The position numbers and the translations under genes are program-made. Shown one piece after another: positions 46,025 to 54,475 of a stretch of 64,000 nt of DNA. The number at the start of each line of letters is the position of its first letter. The first letter of the stretch is position 1. The stretch comes from Deferrisoma camini S3R1 (lineage in GTDB: Bacteria > Desulfobacterota > Deferrisomatia > Deferrisomatales > Deferrisomataceae): assembly GCF_000526155.1 (NCBI RefSeq), contig NZ_JAFN01000001.1, positions 4,074,001 to 4,138,000 on the forward strand, in the 5' to 3' direction. The notes beneath the pieces were generated by a model. It ran no database searches and was not told the DNA's origin. It saw nothing but the letters and a program-made list of their open reading frames with translations.

Positions 46025-46870
46025 ATGAGCCCGTTGGACCTGTTCTGGATCTTCTTCATGGCCTCGGCCCTCCAACCGCTCTTTCGCCAGCGCATGGTGG
46101 AAGCGGCCCGGAAGCGGCTGATCGCCCGGATCGAGAAGGAGCGGGGATCCCGAGTGATCCTGATGGTGCACCGCCAGGAGACCATGAGCGTGCTGGGGTT
46201 CCCGGTGTTCCGGTACATCGACATCCACGACTCGGAGGAGGTGATCCGGGCGATCCAGATGACCGACTCCGACGTGCCCATCGACATCGTGCTCCACACC
46301 CCGGGTGGGCTGGTGCTGGCCTCGTACCAGATCGCCCGGGCCATCGCCCGCCATCCGGCCAAGACCACGGTGTTCGTTCCCCACTACGCCATGAGCGGCG
46401 GAACCCTGATCGCCCTGGCGGCCGACGAGATCGTGATGGGCGAGCACGCCGTGCTGGGTCCGGTGGATCCCCAGCTCGGCCAGCAGCCGGCCGCGAGCAT
46501 CCTGAAGGTGCTGGAGCAAAAGCCGGCCGAGAAGATCGACGACCAGACCCTGATCCTGGCCGACGTGGCCCAGAAGGCGATCCGGCAGGTGCGCGACAGC
46601 GTGCGGGGGCTCCTCGAGGGCAAGTACCCCCAGGACAAGGTGGACGAGCTGGCCGAGATCCTGTCCACCGGTACCTGGACCCACGACCACCCCATCACCT
46701 GCGACGAGGCCCGGGACCTGGGGCTGAACGTCACGACCGAGATGCCCAACCCCATCTACGAGCTCATGGGGCTTTTTCCCCAGCCGGTGCGGCGGGTGCC
46801 GTCGGTGGAGTACCTGCCGGTGCCCCGGCACCGCGAGGGCCGGAACGGCGGGGACAAGGCCCAGGGCTAG
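46025..46870 (+). CDS. Membrane-associated ClpP-like serine protease (SDH protease family)
   Basis: A 281-residue protein of the serine dehydrogenase proteinase/SppA-like superfamily. A short N-terminal hydrophobic segment (PLDLFWIFFMASALQPLF) may anchor it. The ClpP fold shows VPIDIVLHTPGGLVLASYQ (oxyanion and strand motif) and VPHYAMSGGTLIALAADEI, whose serine is the likely nucleophile. The long region after residue 150 includes IDDQTLILADVAQKAIRQV and DHPITCDEARDLGLNV. Substrate is unknown. ATG 46025 follows AAGGAG; the open frame continues far upstream across the toxin-antitoxin genes and is not used. Confidence 0.82.
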   Translation: MSPLDLFWIFFMASALQPLFRQRMVEAARKRLIARIEKERGSRVILMVHRQETMSVLGFPVFRYIDIHDSEEVIRAIQMTDSDVPIDIVLHTPGGLVLASYQIARAIARHPAKTTVFVPHYAMSGGTLIALAADEIVMGEHAVLGPVDPQLGQQPAASILKVLEQKPAEKIDDQTLILADVAQKAIRQVRDSVRGLLEGKYPQDKVDELAEILSTGTWTHDHPITCDEARDLGLNVTTEMPNPIYELMGLFPQPVRRVPSVEYLPVPRHREGRNGGDKAQG

Positions 46871-46896
46871 TGTTCCGTTTCGCAAAAACGTACGCG

Positions 46897-47063
46897 GATT
46901 GCGGCGGTTGGGCTGGGGGCTCCGACGAAGCGCGACGGCCGAGCAGCCGGGCCGCCCGGCGCCAGGGGAGCGGCCGCGGCGCGTGCCCTCACGCGCCGCA
47001 GCGGACCGCGCCGAGGCGGCCCCTGCGAGGCCGTTCAGCGAAGGAGGGGCCCCCAGCCCAACC
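46897..47063 (-). repeat. Palindromic repeat element, copy B
   Basis: 167 bp, reverse complement of 13362-13529 with only four differences. One difference swaps a terminal G-C pair for T-A in both arms (a compensatory change), one lies in the AGAG/AGGG loop, and one is a single-base deletion. It lies between the Clp-like protease gene and hrpB. Confidence 0.85.
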
Positions 47064-47113
47064 CCTTGGGAAAAGAACGAAACGTCGGAAATGTGACGCT
47101 GGTCCGTGGGCCG

Positions 47114-49708
47114 TCAGCCGCGCCGGGCCCGGGGCTTCACGGTGCTCCGGGACGGCGCGGCCGTCCACGGGTCCTCGGGCCAGCGGTGCTTGGGGTAGCG
47201 GCCCCGCATCTCCTTCCGCACCTCTGGGTACACGTTTTCCCAGAAGCTCGCCAGGTCCCGGGTCACGTGCAGGGGGCGGCCGTGGGGGCCCAGGAGGTGC
47301 AGCACCACGGCCACGCGGCCCCCGGCCACCCTCGGCGCCTCGGCCCAGCCGAACACCTCCTGGATCTTCACCGGCAGGAAGGGATCGGCGCCGTCCGGGT
47401 ACTCGACCCGGATCCGGCTGCCGCTGGGGACCTGGATCCGGTCGGGCGCGTCCCGGTCGAGCCGTTGCACGGCCTCCCACCCCAGAAACCCCCGAATGGC
47501 CGCGGCCCAGTCCGTGCGCCGGAGGTCCGCGAGCGACAGGGCCCCCCAGCCGGCCTGGCGGAGGAGCCGCTCCCAGTCCCCGGCGGCCCAGGCCGGAAAC
47601 CCCGCCCCGGGCAGGGCCCGGGCCAGGAACCGGCACCGGGCCACCAGCCGGGCGGCCTCGCCGGACAGGCCCAGGAGCCGCTCCGGGTCCTCCCGCACCA
47701 CCGGCACCAGGAGCTCCAGGGCCTCCGCCGGGTCCGGGGCCGCGGGCCTCTCCCGAAGCACCAGCCCCTGGTGGGCGGTGACCTCGGCCGCGACGACCCG
47801 CTGGGAGGCCGGATCGTACCGGGTCTCGGTGCGGGTCCGGGTCCCGGGGTGGTGCCGGAGCCAGGCCGGGTCCACCTCGCTCGCCCATCGGATCGTGGCT
47901 TCGGAGCGCTGCCCGCGGCCCCCGGCGTCGAGCCGAACGGCCACGACCCAGTCGGCCCGGCGCACCCCGCTGCGGGGGTCGAGCCGGGCGCCCCGACCCC
48001 CGGCCAGCACGAACCGCTCCGCCCCGGGCTTCCGCCGCCGGGCCACCCGGTCCGGGAACGCGGCCCACAGGGCCCGCAGCAGCCCGTCCGGTCCGTTCGG
48101 CTCCCCAGCGGGGCCGGGGTTGCCCACGAGGCGGCGGATCTGCCGGGCCGCGCGCCACACCGCCCGGCACGCCCCGGGCTCCAGGCCCAGGGCCCGGAGC
48201 CGTTCCGGCCGGAACCCGGCCCGGTGGGCCTCCTCCAGCAGCTCGATCCGCCACAGCACGTCCGAGGGGCCGGTGGGTGCCTCGTGCCCCCTGCCGAACG
48301 CCCGGCCGGCCGCCACCACGTCCCTCTCCTCCAGCAGGGCCGCGGCGAGGGCCCCCCGCCAGGGGCAGCCCTGCCGCGCCGCCTCCAGGGCCAGGGCGGC
48401 CAGCCGCGGCGGCAGGGGGAGCCTCCGGAGGGCCTCGCCCAGGGAGGTGATCCGGCCGTCGGATCCAACGGCTCCGAGCAGCCTCAACAGCTCCACCGCG
48501 GCCTCCAGCCGGGCGGGATCCGGGGCCTCGAACCACCCGAACGCGGCAGGGTCTGGTGCGCCCCACGCGAGCACCTCCAGCACGGCCCGGCCCAGGTCCT
48601 CCCGTCGGACCGCGGGCTGGGGCTCGGCCGGCCGGGCCCGGTCGTCGTGGCGGGTCCACAGCCGGAGAGCGAGCCCGGGGCCCAGGCGGCCGGCCCGGCC
48701 GGCCCGCTGGGCCGCGTTGGCCCGGCTCACCGGGACGGTCTCGAGCCGGTCGATCCCGGTCGCGGGGTCGTGGCGAAGCTCCCGGGCGCAGCCCGAGTCC
48801 ACCACGGTACGCACCCCGGGCAGGGTCAGGCTGGTCTCGGCCACGTTGGTGGCCAGGATCACCCGGGGCCGGGCCGCCGGCGCCAGGGCCGCGTCCTGCC
48901 GCTCGGCCGGCAGGTCCCCGTGCAGGGGAACCAGGTCGGCCCCGGCGTCTGCGGCCCAGCCTTCCAGGGCCCAGGCGGTGCGCCGGATCTCGGCCGCCCC
49001 GGGCAGGAACGCGAGCACGTCGCCCCGGCCCTCCGGCCGGTGGGACCAGACCCGGCGGACCCCCCGGGCGACCCGCAGGGGGAGGGGATCCGGGTCGGGC
49101 CGGTCCAGGTACCGGATCTCCACCGGGTGCGGCCGGCCCGGCACCTCCAGGACCGGGGCGCCCAGGAACCGCGCCACGGGCCCGGGGTCCAGGGTGGCCG
49201 AGCACACCACCACCTTGAGGTCGGGCCGCAGGGCCTCTCGGACCTCCCGGAGGAACGCCAGGGCCAGGTCCGCCTCGAGGCTGCGCTCGTGGAACTCGTC
49301 GAGGACCACCGCGCCCACCCCGGCCAGCTCCGGGTCGGCCTGGAGCCGGGATACGAGCACCCCCTCGGTCACGTACCAGATCCGGGTGGCGGCCGTGCCG
49401 CACCGGTCGTGCCGCACCTGGTACCCCACCTCCCGCCCCAGCGCCCACCCGTTCTCCCGGGCCACCCACCGGGCCGCGGCCCGGGCGGCCACCCTCCGGG
49501 GCTCCAGCACCACGCAGGCCCCCCCGGCCAGCAGCCCCGCGGCCTCCAGGGCCGGCGGGATCCGGGTGGTCTTGCCCGAGCCCGGCGGAGCCTTCACCAC
49601 GGCGGCGCCCCGCCGCGAGAGGGCCGCGCACAGCTCGGGCAGGTGGGGGTCGATGGGCAGGGCGATTTTGCCCGGAGCCGGCGCTGGAGTACCCTGGTGC
49701 GCGTTCAC
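47114..49708 (-). CDS. hrpB: ATP-dependent helicase HrpB
   Basis: An 864-residue DEAH-box helicase. Walker A APPGSGKTT, DEFH box LDEFHERSLEADLAL, motif III CSATL, motif V VAETSLTLPGVR and motif VI QRAGRAGRLGPG are present, followed by the HrpB-specific C-terminal domain (PVKIQEVFGWAEAPRV, HVTRDLASFWENVYPEVRKEMRGRYPKH). The family role in RNA processing or ribosome assembly is poorly defined. The start is uncertain. GTG 49708 leaves 28 bp to divergent larA; ATG 49738 would overlap larA by two bases. Confidence 0.92.
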   Translation of the reverse strand: MNAHQGTPAPAPGKIALPIDPHLPELCAALSRRGAAVVKAPPGSGKTTRIPPALEAAGLLAGGACVVLEPRRVAARAAARWVARENGWALGREVGYQVRHDRCGTAATRIWYVTEGVLVSRLQADPELAGVGAVVLDEFHERSLEADLALAFLREVREALRPDLKVVVCSATLDPGPVARFLGAPVLEVPGRPHPVEIRYLDRPDPDPLPLRVARGVRRVWSHRPEGRGDVLAFLPGAAEIRRTAWALEGWAADAGADLVPLHGDLPAERQDAALAPAARPRVILATNVAETSLTLPGVRTVVDSGCARELRHDPATGIDRLETVPVSRANAAQRAGRAGRLGPGLALRLWTRHDDRARPAEPQPAVRREDLGRAVLEVLAWGAPDPAAFGWFEAPDPARLEAAVELLRLLGAVGSDGRITSLGEALRRLPLPPRLAALALEAARQGCPWRGALAAALLEERDVVAAGRAFGRGHEAPTGPSDVLWRIELLEEAHRAGFRPERLRALGLEPGACRAVWRAARQIRRLVGNPGPAGEPNGPDGLLRALWAAFPDRVARRRKPGAERFVLAGGRGARLDPRSGVRRADWVVAVRLDAGGRGQRSEATIRWASEVDPAWLRHHPGTRTRTETRYDPASQRVVAAEVTAHQGLVLRERPAAPDPAEALELLVPVVREDPERLLGLSGEAARLVARCRFLARALPGAGFPAWAAGDWERLLRQAGWGALSLADLRRTDWAAAIRGFLGWEAVQRLDRDAPDRIQVPSGSRIRVEYPDGADPFLPVKIQEVFGWAEAPRVAGGRVAVVLHLLGPHGRPLHVTRDLASFWENVYPEVRKEMRGRYPKHRWPEDPWTAAPSRSTVKPRARRG

Positions 49709-49736
49709 GTTCCTGTGATCCCGTGGGAGGTGGAGC

Positions 49737-51020
49737 ATGAAGGTCGTCCTAAAGTACGGCACCCAAGGGCTTCCGGTCGAGATCGAGCCCACGCCCGGGT
49801 TCCAGGGCGTGATCACCCCTTCCGAGCCCGGCCCGCTGGCCGACCCGGCCGGGGCCGTGGCCCGGAGCCTCGCCCGGCCGATCCGCAGCCGGCCCCTGGC
49901 CGAGATCGCCCGCGGTCGGGGCAGCGCCTGCGTGGTGATCAGCGACATCACCCGGCCGGTGCCCAACCCGGTGCTCCTGGGGCCGATCCTGCGCACCCTG
50001 GAGGAGGCCGGGGTGCCCCGGGAGCGGACCCTGATCCTGGTGGCCACGGGCATGCACCGGCCCAGCACCCCGGAGGAGCGGGAGCGGCTGGTGGGCCGGG
50101 AGGTCCTGGACCGCTACCGGGTTGTGGACCACCGCAGCCGGGCGGCCGAGGACCTGGTGGAGGTGGGGCGGCTCGACGGCGACGTGCCGGTGTGGATCAA
50201 CCGCCACTACGTGGAGGCCGAGTGCAAGGTGCTCACCGGGTTCATCGAGCCCCACATGTGGGCCGGGTACTCGGGGGGCCGCAAGTCCCTGCTTCCCGGG
50301 ATCTCGGGCCTGGAGACGCTCCAGCACATGCACGGGCCGGAGATGGTGGCCCATCCGGGCACGGTGTACGGCAAACTCGACGGCAACCCGTTCCACGAGG
50401 CCGGCCTTCGGGTGCTCGGGATGGTGGGGGCCGACTTCGTCGTGAACGTGACCCTCGACACGTCCAAGCGGGTCACGGGGGTGTTCTCGGGCGATCCCGT
50501 CGAGGCCCACCGGGAGGGATGCTCGTTCCTCGCCCGCCACTGCGTGCGCGAGGTGGACGGGCCGCTCGATTTCATCGTCACCACGAACGCCGGGGCCCCG
50601 CTCGACTGCAACCTGTACCAGACCGTGAAGGGGATGACCGGCGCGGCCCCGGTGGTCAAGCCCGGGGGCGACATCCTCATCGCCAGCCGGTGCCCCGAGG
50701 GGGCCGGCAGCGCCGAGTACCGGAGGATCCTGGAGATGGTGGACACCCCCCGCGCGTTCCTGGACCGGCTGATGAGGAGGGAGTTCTTCGTGCCCGACCA
50801 GTGGTGCGCCCAGGAGACCTACCAGGTGGTGGTGGAGCGCAACGTGTGGATCCACACCGAGGGGCTCGCGCCCGAGGAGCTCGAGCGGTTCCACCTGCGG
50901 CCCGTGGCCGACGTGGCCCAGGGGATCCGGGATCTGCTGGCCCGCCACGGCCCCCACGCCCGCTGGGCCGTGGTCCCGGACGGGCCCATGGTGATCCTGC
51001 GGCTGGCCGGGAACCGCTGA
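49737..51020 (+). CDS. larA: Nickel-dependent lactate racemase LarA
   Basis: A 427-residue racemase that interconverts D- and L-lactate using a nickel-pincer nucleotide cofactor. His107, His173, Lys183 and His199 match the known catalytic and cofactor residues of Lactiplantibacillus plantarum LarA (His108, His174, Lys184, His200) with a one-residue shift. The motifs are ATGMHRPST, EPHMWAGYSGGRKSLLPG and HGPEMVAHPG. Cofactor genes larB, larC and larE must be elsewhere if the enzyme is active. ATG 49737 has a GGGAGGTGG site and is divergent from hrpB. A more remote homologue lies at 9928. Confidence 0.9.
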   Translation: MKVVLKYGTQGLPVEIEPTPGFQGVITPSEPGPLADPAGAVARSLARPIRSRPLAEIARGRGSACVVISDITRPVPNPVLLGPILRTLEEAGVPRERTLILVATGMHRPSTPEERERLVGREVLDRYRVVDHRSRAAEDLVEVGRLDGDVPVWINRHYVEAECKVLTGFIEPHMWAGYSGGRKSLLPGISGLETLQHMHGPEMVAHPGTVYGKLDGNPFHEAGLRVLGMVGADFVVNVTLDTSKRVTGVFSGDPVEAHREGCSFLARHCVREVDGPLDFIVTTNAGAPLDCNLYQTVKGMTGAAPVVKPGGDILIASRCPEGAGSAEYRRILEMVDTPRAFLDRLMRREFFVPDQWCAQETYQVVVERNVWIHTEGLAPEELERFHLRPVADVAQGIRDLLARHGPHARWAVVPDGPMVILRLAGNR

Positions 51021-51035
51021 GGCCGGATAGCGCGG

Positions 51036-52742
51036 TCAGCCGCCCCCTGTGATCCGCTTCCGGCCGCGGGCCCGGGCCGCGCCGCGGCCCCGGCGGGCCT
51101 TGGCGGCGAGCCCGGTCTCCAGGGCCAGGATCTCCCGGAACGGGTGCTGGAGCTGGCGGGTCTGGATGGTGACCACGGTGTCGGTGATGGTGCCGTACCG
51201 GGTGGGGTCGCCGCTGGAGGCCACGTGGTGGGAGATCACGTCTTGGAGCTCGGTCTCGGTGCCGAGCCGGATGTGGGCCTCGTCCATGGCCACCATGTCG
51301 GCAATGGCGGGCTTGGCCCGGTGCTGGATGAAGTGCTGGGCCCCCAGGGTGGCCGCGCGCAGGGCGTGGCCGCCGTCCCAGCCCAGGGCGGTGAGCCCGA
51401 TGAACACGCCGGTGAACACGTCGCCCGCCCCCAGGGTGGAGACCAGGTTGGTCACGTAGTCGTCGCCGCACACGATCCGCCGGTCCGCGAACCGGATCTC
51501 GATGCCCTCGGGCAGCTCGGCCTTGCGCCAGAACCGCACGGCCCGCTCCCGGGGCAGCCGCTCGGTGTACCGGGCCCCCTGGCTCCCCCCGGTGACCACC
51601 ACCTTGCCCCCTTCGTAGCTCTCCTCGAACCGGCCCCGGTTCATCCGGTGGGCGATGTGGCTCGCGGTGGCGTCGATCCCCTTCTTGTGGACCAGGTTGT
51701 CCACCTCCGCCAGCTCCTCGCGGTTCAGCACCAGGTACTGCACGAACGGCAGCACCGCCGAGTACAGGAAGTCCTTGCGGTACTCGTAGAACCGCTCCTT
51801 GTCGGCGGCGTAGAACTTGTCTTCGATCATCCGGTCCACGCACCGCAGCCAGGTGAGGGTGGGGCACAGGTAGGTCCTCACTCCGCTGGCGAACGCGGTC
51901 TGGAGCAGCCGGGCCACCAGCCGGACCTCCTCCGGGTTGGTCATGGAGTTGATCACCAGGTGGGTCTCCACGAACGCCGGATCCCGCCGCAGCCGGTACT
52001 CGATGTCGAAGTAGGTCTGGTTCAGCCGCTCCCGCGGGATCACCTCCTCGTTGCTCCGGGCGGTGAGGATGATGCGGTCCCGCGCCGCGCCGTCGTCCTC
52101 GACCAGGGTGAGCACGTACGAGATCCGGGGCAGCAGCCCGTCCACGTGGAGCTCCTCGGGGGTGCCCGTGGACACGCCCATGCGCTCGTACAGGTCCCGC
52201 ACCATGGGGTAGCGCGGGTCGTTGGTGTCGAAGAAGAACCGGTGCTCCAGGGCGATGCCCCGGGTCTGGTCCGCGAGCTCCGGGGAGCCGTACAGTGCGT
52301 GGAGCTCCTCGAGGATGTTCTTGTTGTTGCCCCCCAGGTGGACCGGCACGGACTCGGGGACCCGCACCACGGCCAGGTCGTCGGCCGACCGGATCCGGTC
52401 GGGAAACGCGGCCTTCAGCTCTTCGAGCACGGTGTCGGGGTCTGCGCACAGGGTGTGCTCGAACTGCTGGGCGTGCTTGCCGCCGAACTCTAGGCTGAAG
52501 AAGGGCTTCCCGTGGACGTCCTGGAGCGGACGGTTCGCCAGGGGGTTCAGCCACAGCGGCCGTTCGTCGTGGTCGGCCCGGAACTCGAACACGGTGCCGG
52601 CCGGAAGCAGGATGCGGGGCCCCACCATCACCGCCCGCCCCTCGGTGGCCCGAACCACCTCGGCCAGGTCCACCCGGAGCATGTAGTCGAACACGGGGAT
52701 GCCGCCGAGGAGGATGAAACGTTTGCTGGGCTTTTTGGACAT
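51036..52742 (-). CDS. Unusual PfkB-family carbohydrate kinase
   Basis: A 568-residue protein with a ribokinase-type catalytic motif near residue 436 (STLGAGDVFTGVFIGLT), where the aspartate would be the base, plus LGGNNKNILEELHALYG and GGSQGARYTERLPRERAV. Usual PfkB kinases have 300-350 residues. Here an N-terminal block (ILLGGIPVFDYMLRVDLAEV, LEFGGKHAQQFEHTL) and a central region extend it, so it might resemble ADP-dependent sugar kinases. The C-terminal end is very basic (AKARRGRGAARARGRKR). Substrate is unknown. The ATG follows AAAGGAAC. It is convergent with larA, with 15 bp between. Confidence 0.72.
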   Translation of the reverse strand: MSKKPSKRFILLGGIPVFDYMLRVDLAEVVRATEGRAVMVGPRILLPAGTVFEFRADHDERPLWLNPLANRPLQDVHGKPFFSLEFGGKHAQQFEHTLCADPDTVLEELKAAFPDRIRSADDLAVVRVPESVPVHLGGNNKNILEELHALYGSPELADQTRGIALEHRFFFDTNDPRYPMVRDLYERMGVSTGTPEELHVDGLLPRISYVLTLVEDDGAARDRIILTARSNEEVIPRERLNQTYFDIEYRLRRDPAFVETHLVINSMTNPEEVRLVARLLQTAFASGVRTYLCPTLTWLRCVDRMIEDKFYAADKERFYEYRKDFLYSAVLPFVQYLVLNREELAEVDNLVHKKGIDATASHIAHRMNRGRFEESYEGGKVVVTGGSQGARYTERLPRERAVRFWRKAELPEGIEIRFADRRIVCGDDYVTNLVSTLGAGDVFTGVFIGLTALGWDGGHALRAATLGAQHFIQHRAKPAIADMVAMDEAHIRLGTETELQDVISHHVASSGDPTRYGTITDTVVTIQTRQLQHPFREILALETGLAAKARRGRGAARARGRKRITGGG

Positions 52743-52790
52743 GGCGGTTCCTTTCGGGGCTGAGGGGCGGGGTCCACGCGCTCCCGCGCC

Positions 52791-52818
52791 ACCGTGGACC
52801 GTAGACCGACGACCGAAG
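52791..52818. repeat. Heptamer repeat, CGGTCNT family, minus orientation
   Basis: Units ACCGTGG, ACCGTAG, ACCGACG, ACCGAAG. It is the inverse of the series at 52949-52990, and both flank the same gap. Confidence 0.75.
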
Positions 52819-52868
52819 TCACCGTGATAGGGTACCCGGGCGGGCAGGAGAGGAAAAGCCCCCGGGAA

Positions 52869-52897
52869 TTGACCGGCCGGAGGGCGCGGGATAGAGT
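52869..52897 (+). promoter_or_regulatory. Promoter upstream of small membrane protein gene
   Basis: TTGACC (52869-52874), 17-bp spacer, TAGAGT (52892-52897), about 190 bp before the 53085 gene. The transcript would carry both heptamer series below it. Confidence 0.55.
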
Positions 52898-52948
52898 GAA
52901 GAGGCCCGGCTCCCGGTGAGTGCGAGCCGGTGAAGGGTACTTCAATGA

Positions 52949-53044
52949 CTTCGGTCTACGGTCGTCGGTCTTCGGTCTGGGGCCTTCGGCCCGCGTGAGG
53001 GCTGGGAGGCTAGTCTCTAGTTTCTAGTTTCTAGTCTCTAGCCC
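52949..53044. repeat. Two heptamer series joined by an octamer and hairpin
   Basis: Heptamers 52949-52990 (CTTCGGT, CTACGGT, CGTCGGT, CTTCGGT, CTGGGGC, CTTCGGC), then GCTGGGAG, then CTAGTYT heptamers 53010-53044 (CTAGTCT, CTAGTTT, CTAGTTT, CTAGTCT, CTAGCCC) leading into CCCGCAGGGG. This shows two heptamer families in one block. Confidence 0.8.
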
Positions 53045-53084
53045 GCAGGGGCCTGACGAGGCTTCCCACCAACGAGAGGAAGGC

Positions 53085-53381
53085 ATGGAACCGCGGGACG
53101 AGACCCCCAACGGGTTTCTACGGTTTTTCGGGTTGGAGACCGGCGAGAAGGCCCGGGAGACGCTCCTGTGGGCGCTTCCCTACCTCGCCCTGATGGCCGC
53201 CGCCTTGGTCGGGATGTCGCTCCTGGTCCAGTGGCTCTGGCCGGTGGCCGGGTGGGTCCACGCGGTGGCGATCGGGCTGGCCCTGATATACCTGTTCGCG
53301 TTCCTCGCCCGCATGCGCCAGATGGCGGCCGAGGTCCGGGCCGGGGACGGGGGGCAGGAGGGGGACGAGGCTCCGGAGTGA
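53085..53381 (+). CDS. Small two-helix membrane protein, unknown function
   Basis: A 98-residue protein with two membrane helices (about 28-48 and 56-75) flanked by charged ends: an acidic N terminus (MEPRDETPNG) and a tail GDGGQEGDEAPE. ATG 53085 has an AGAGGAAGG site. I recognise no family. It is followed by a strong hairpin that serves the tRNA on the other strand. Confidence 0.6.
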   Translation: MEPRDETPNGFLRFFGLETGEKARETLLWALPYLALMAAALVGMSLLVQWLWPVAGWVHAVAIGLALIYLFAFLARMRQMAAEVRAGDGGQEGDEAPE

Positions 53382-53398
53382 GCCCCGGAACGAAAAAA

Positions 53399-53424
53399 AC
53401 GGCCGGGCCCGCGGGCCCGGCCGT
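53399..53424 (-). terminator. Terminator of tRNA-Cys
   Basis: Perfect inverted repeat ACGGCCGGGCCCG (53399-53411) with its complement at 53412-53424, followed on the minus strand by seven T. It may also end transcription of the 53085 gene. Confidence 0.88.
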
Positions 53425-53435
53425 CTGCTCTGAGC

Positions 53436-53509
<74 letters not shown>

Positions 53510-53524
53510 CTGCGAAGGATCGTA

Positions 53525-53554
53525 AAGGTACCCATGCCCGCGGGCGGTTGTCAA
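53525..53554 (-). promoter_or_regulatory. Promoter of tRNA-Cys
   Basis: Minus-strand TTGACA (53549-53554), 18-bp spacer, TACCTT (53525-53530), 15 bp before the tRNA. Confidence 0.75.
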
Positions 53555-53588
53555 CCCTCACGGCCCTGCGGGTCCACGGAGCGCCCCC

Positions 53589-54206
53589 ATGCGCCTGCGC
53601 CTCGCCCACCTCGCCGTCACCCGCCACGTGAACGGGCCCGGTGACCGCCTGACCCTGTGGGTGCAGGGGTGCGGCCGGGGGTGCCCGGGCTGCTTCAACC
53701 CGGAGCTCCAGGGCCCGGCCGGCGGTCGGCTCCTCGCCCCGGCGGCCATGGCGGACCGGGCCGTGGACCTGCTGCCCTGGGACGGGGTGACCCTGTCGGG
53801 GGGGGAGCCGTTCGATCAGGCCGGGGCGCTGGTCGCGTTCCTCGACCGGTTGCGCGCCGCGGTGCCCCACCGGTTCGACGTGGTGGCGTTCACCGGTTAC
53901 CTGAGCGAGGAGCTCGAAGCCGGGCCCGAGGACCGGAAGGCCCTGCTGGCCTGGGTGGACCTGCTCGTGGACGGCCCGTTCCGGGGCGACCTGCCCCCCC
54001 GCCCCCCCCTGCGGGGCTCGGCCAACCAGCGCCTGCTGGCCCTGACCCCCCGGGGAGAGGAGCTGCTGGCCCTCGCCCGGCGTTTGCCCGCGGACGTGCT
54101 GGTGAGCCTGGGGCCCTCCGGCGAGGTCGTGGTGAGCGGGTTCCCTCCGCCGGACCTCCTCGACTCCCTCCGCCGTCGCCTCGGACGGCCAGCCTCCGCG
54201 GAGTGA
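53589..54206 (+). CDS. NrdG-like radical SAM activating protein
   Basis: A 205-residue protein with the [4Fe-4S] radical-SAM cluster cysteines in WVQGCGRGCPGCFNPEL (pattern CxxxCxxC, the NrdG form) and the SAM-binding GGEPF in GVTLSGGEPFDQ. NrdG-type enzymes install a glycyl radical in anaerobic ribonucleotide reductase. No nrdD or other glycyl-radical enzyme gene is adjacent, and the N-terminal HVNGPGDR segment fits the 4Fe-4S single-cluster group. The partner enzyme is unknown. The stop codon is immediately followed by a heptamer series. Confidence 0.82.
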   Translation: MRLRLAHLAVTRHVNGPGDRLTLWVQGCGRGCPGCFNPELQGPAGGRLLAPAAMADRAVDLLPWDGVTLSGGEPFDQAGALVAFLDRLRAAVPHRFDVVAFTGYLSEELEAGPEDRKALLAWVDLLVDGPFRGDLPPRPPLRGSANQRLLALTPRGEELLALARRLPADVLVSLGPSGEVVVSGFPPPDLLDSLRRRLGRPASAE

Positions 54207-54248
54207 CTTCGGTCGTTGGTCGCCGGTCGTCGGTCTGGGGCCTTTGGC
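54207..54248. repeat. Heptamer repeat, CGGTCNT family
   Basis: Units CTTCGGT, CGTTGGT, CGCCGGT, CGTCGGT, CTGGGGC, CTTTGGC, starting right after the upstream stop. The order and wording closely match 52949-52990. Confidence 0.8.
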
Positions 54249-54282
54249 CTGCGCGCGGCCCCCTTCCCCCGAGTAAACTTTC

Positions 54283-54310
54283 TTTACATTCCGCCGCCGT
54301 GCTTTACAGT
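54283..54310 (+). promoter_or_regulatory. Candidate promoter of the second liv operon
   Basis: TTTACA (54283-54288), 16-bp spacer, TACAGT (54305-54310), about 165 bp before the binding-protein start. The long leader could carry regulation, but I see no recognised riboswitch. Confidence 0.5.
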
Positions 54311-54475
54311 GGATCGGTGCGCGGTTCTCGTGAAAATCAAACGAGGTCTTGTGGGGTGGTAGAGGGCGGGCGGGTTTCCCGCCTTTCTTGGTTTTCCGAA
54401 GAGCCGGGCACGGTTCGTGCAGAAGGACACGCGTCACCCAGGCCGCGCCGCGGTCGCGCGGGAAAGGAGGAGAGC

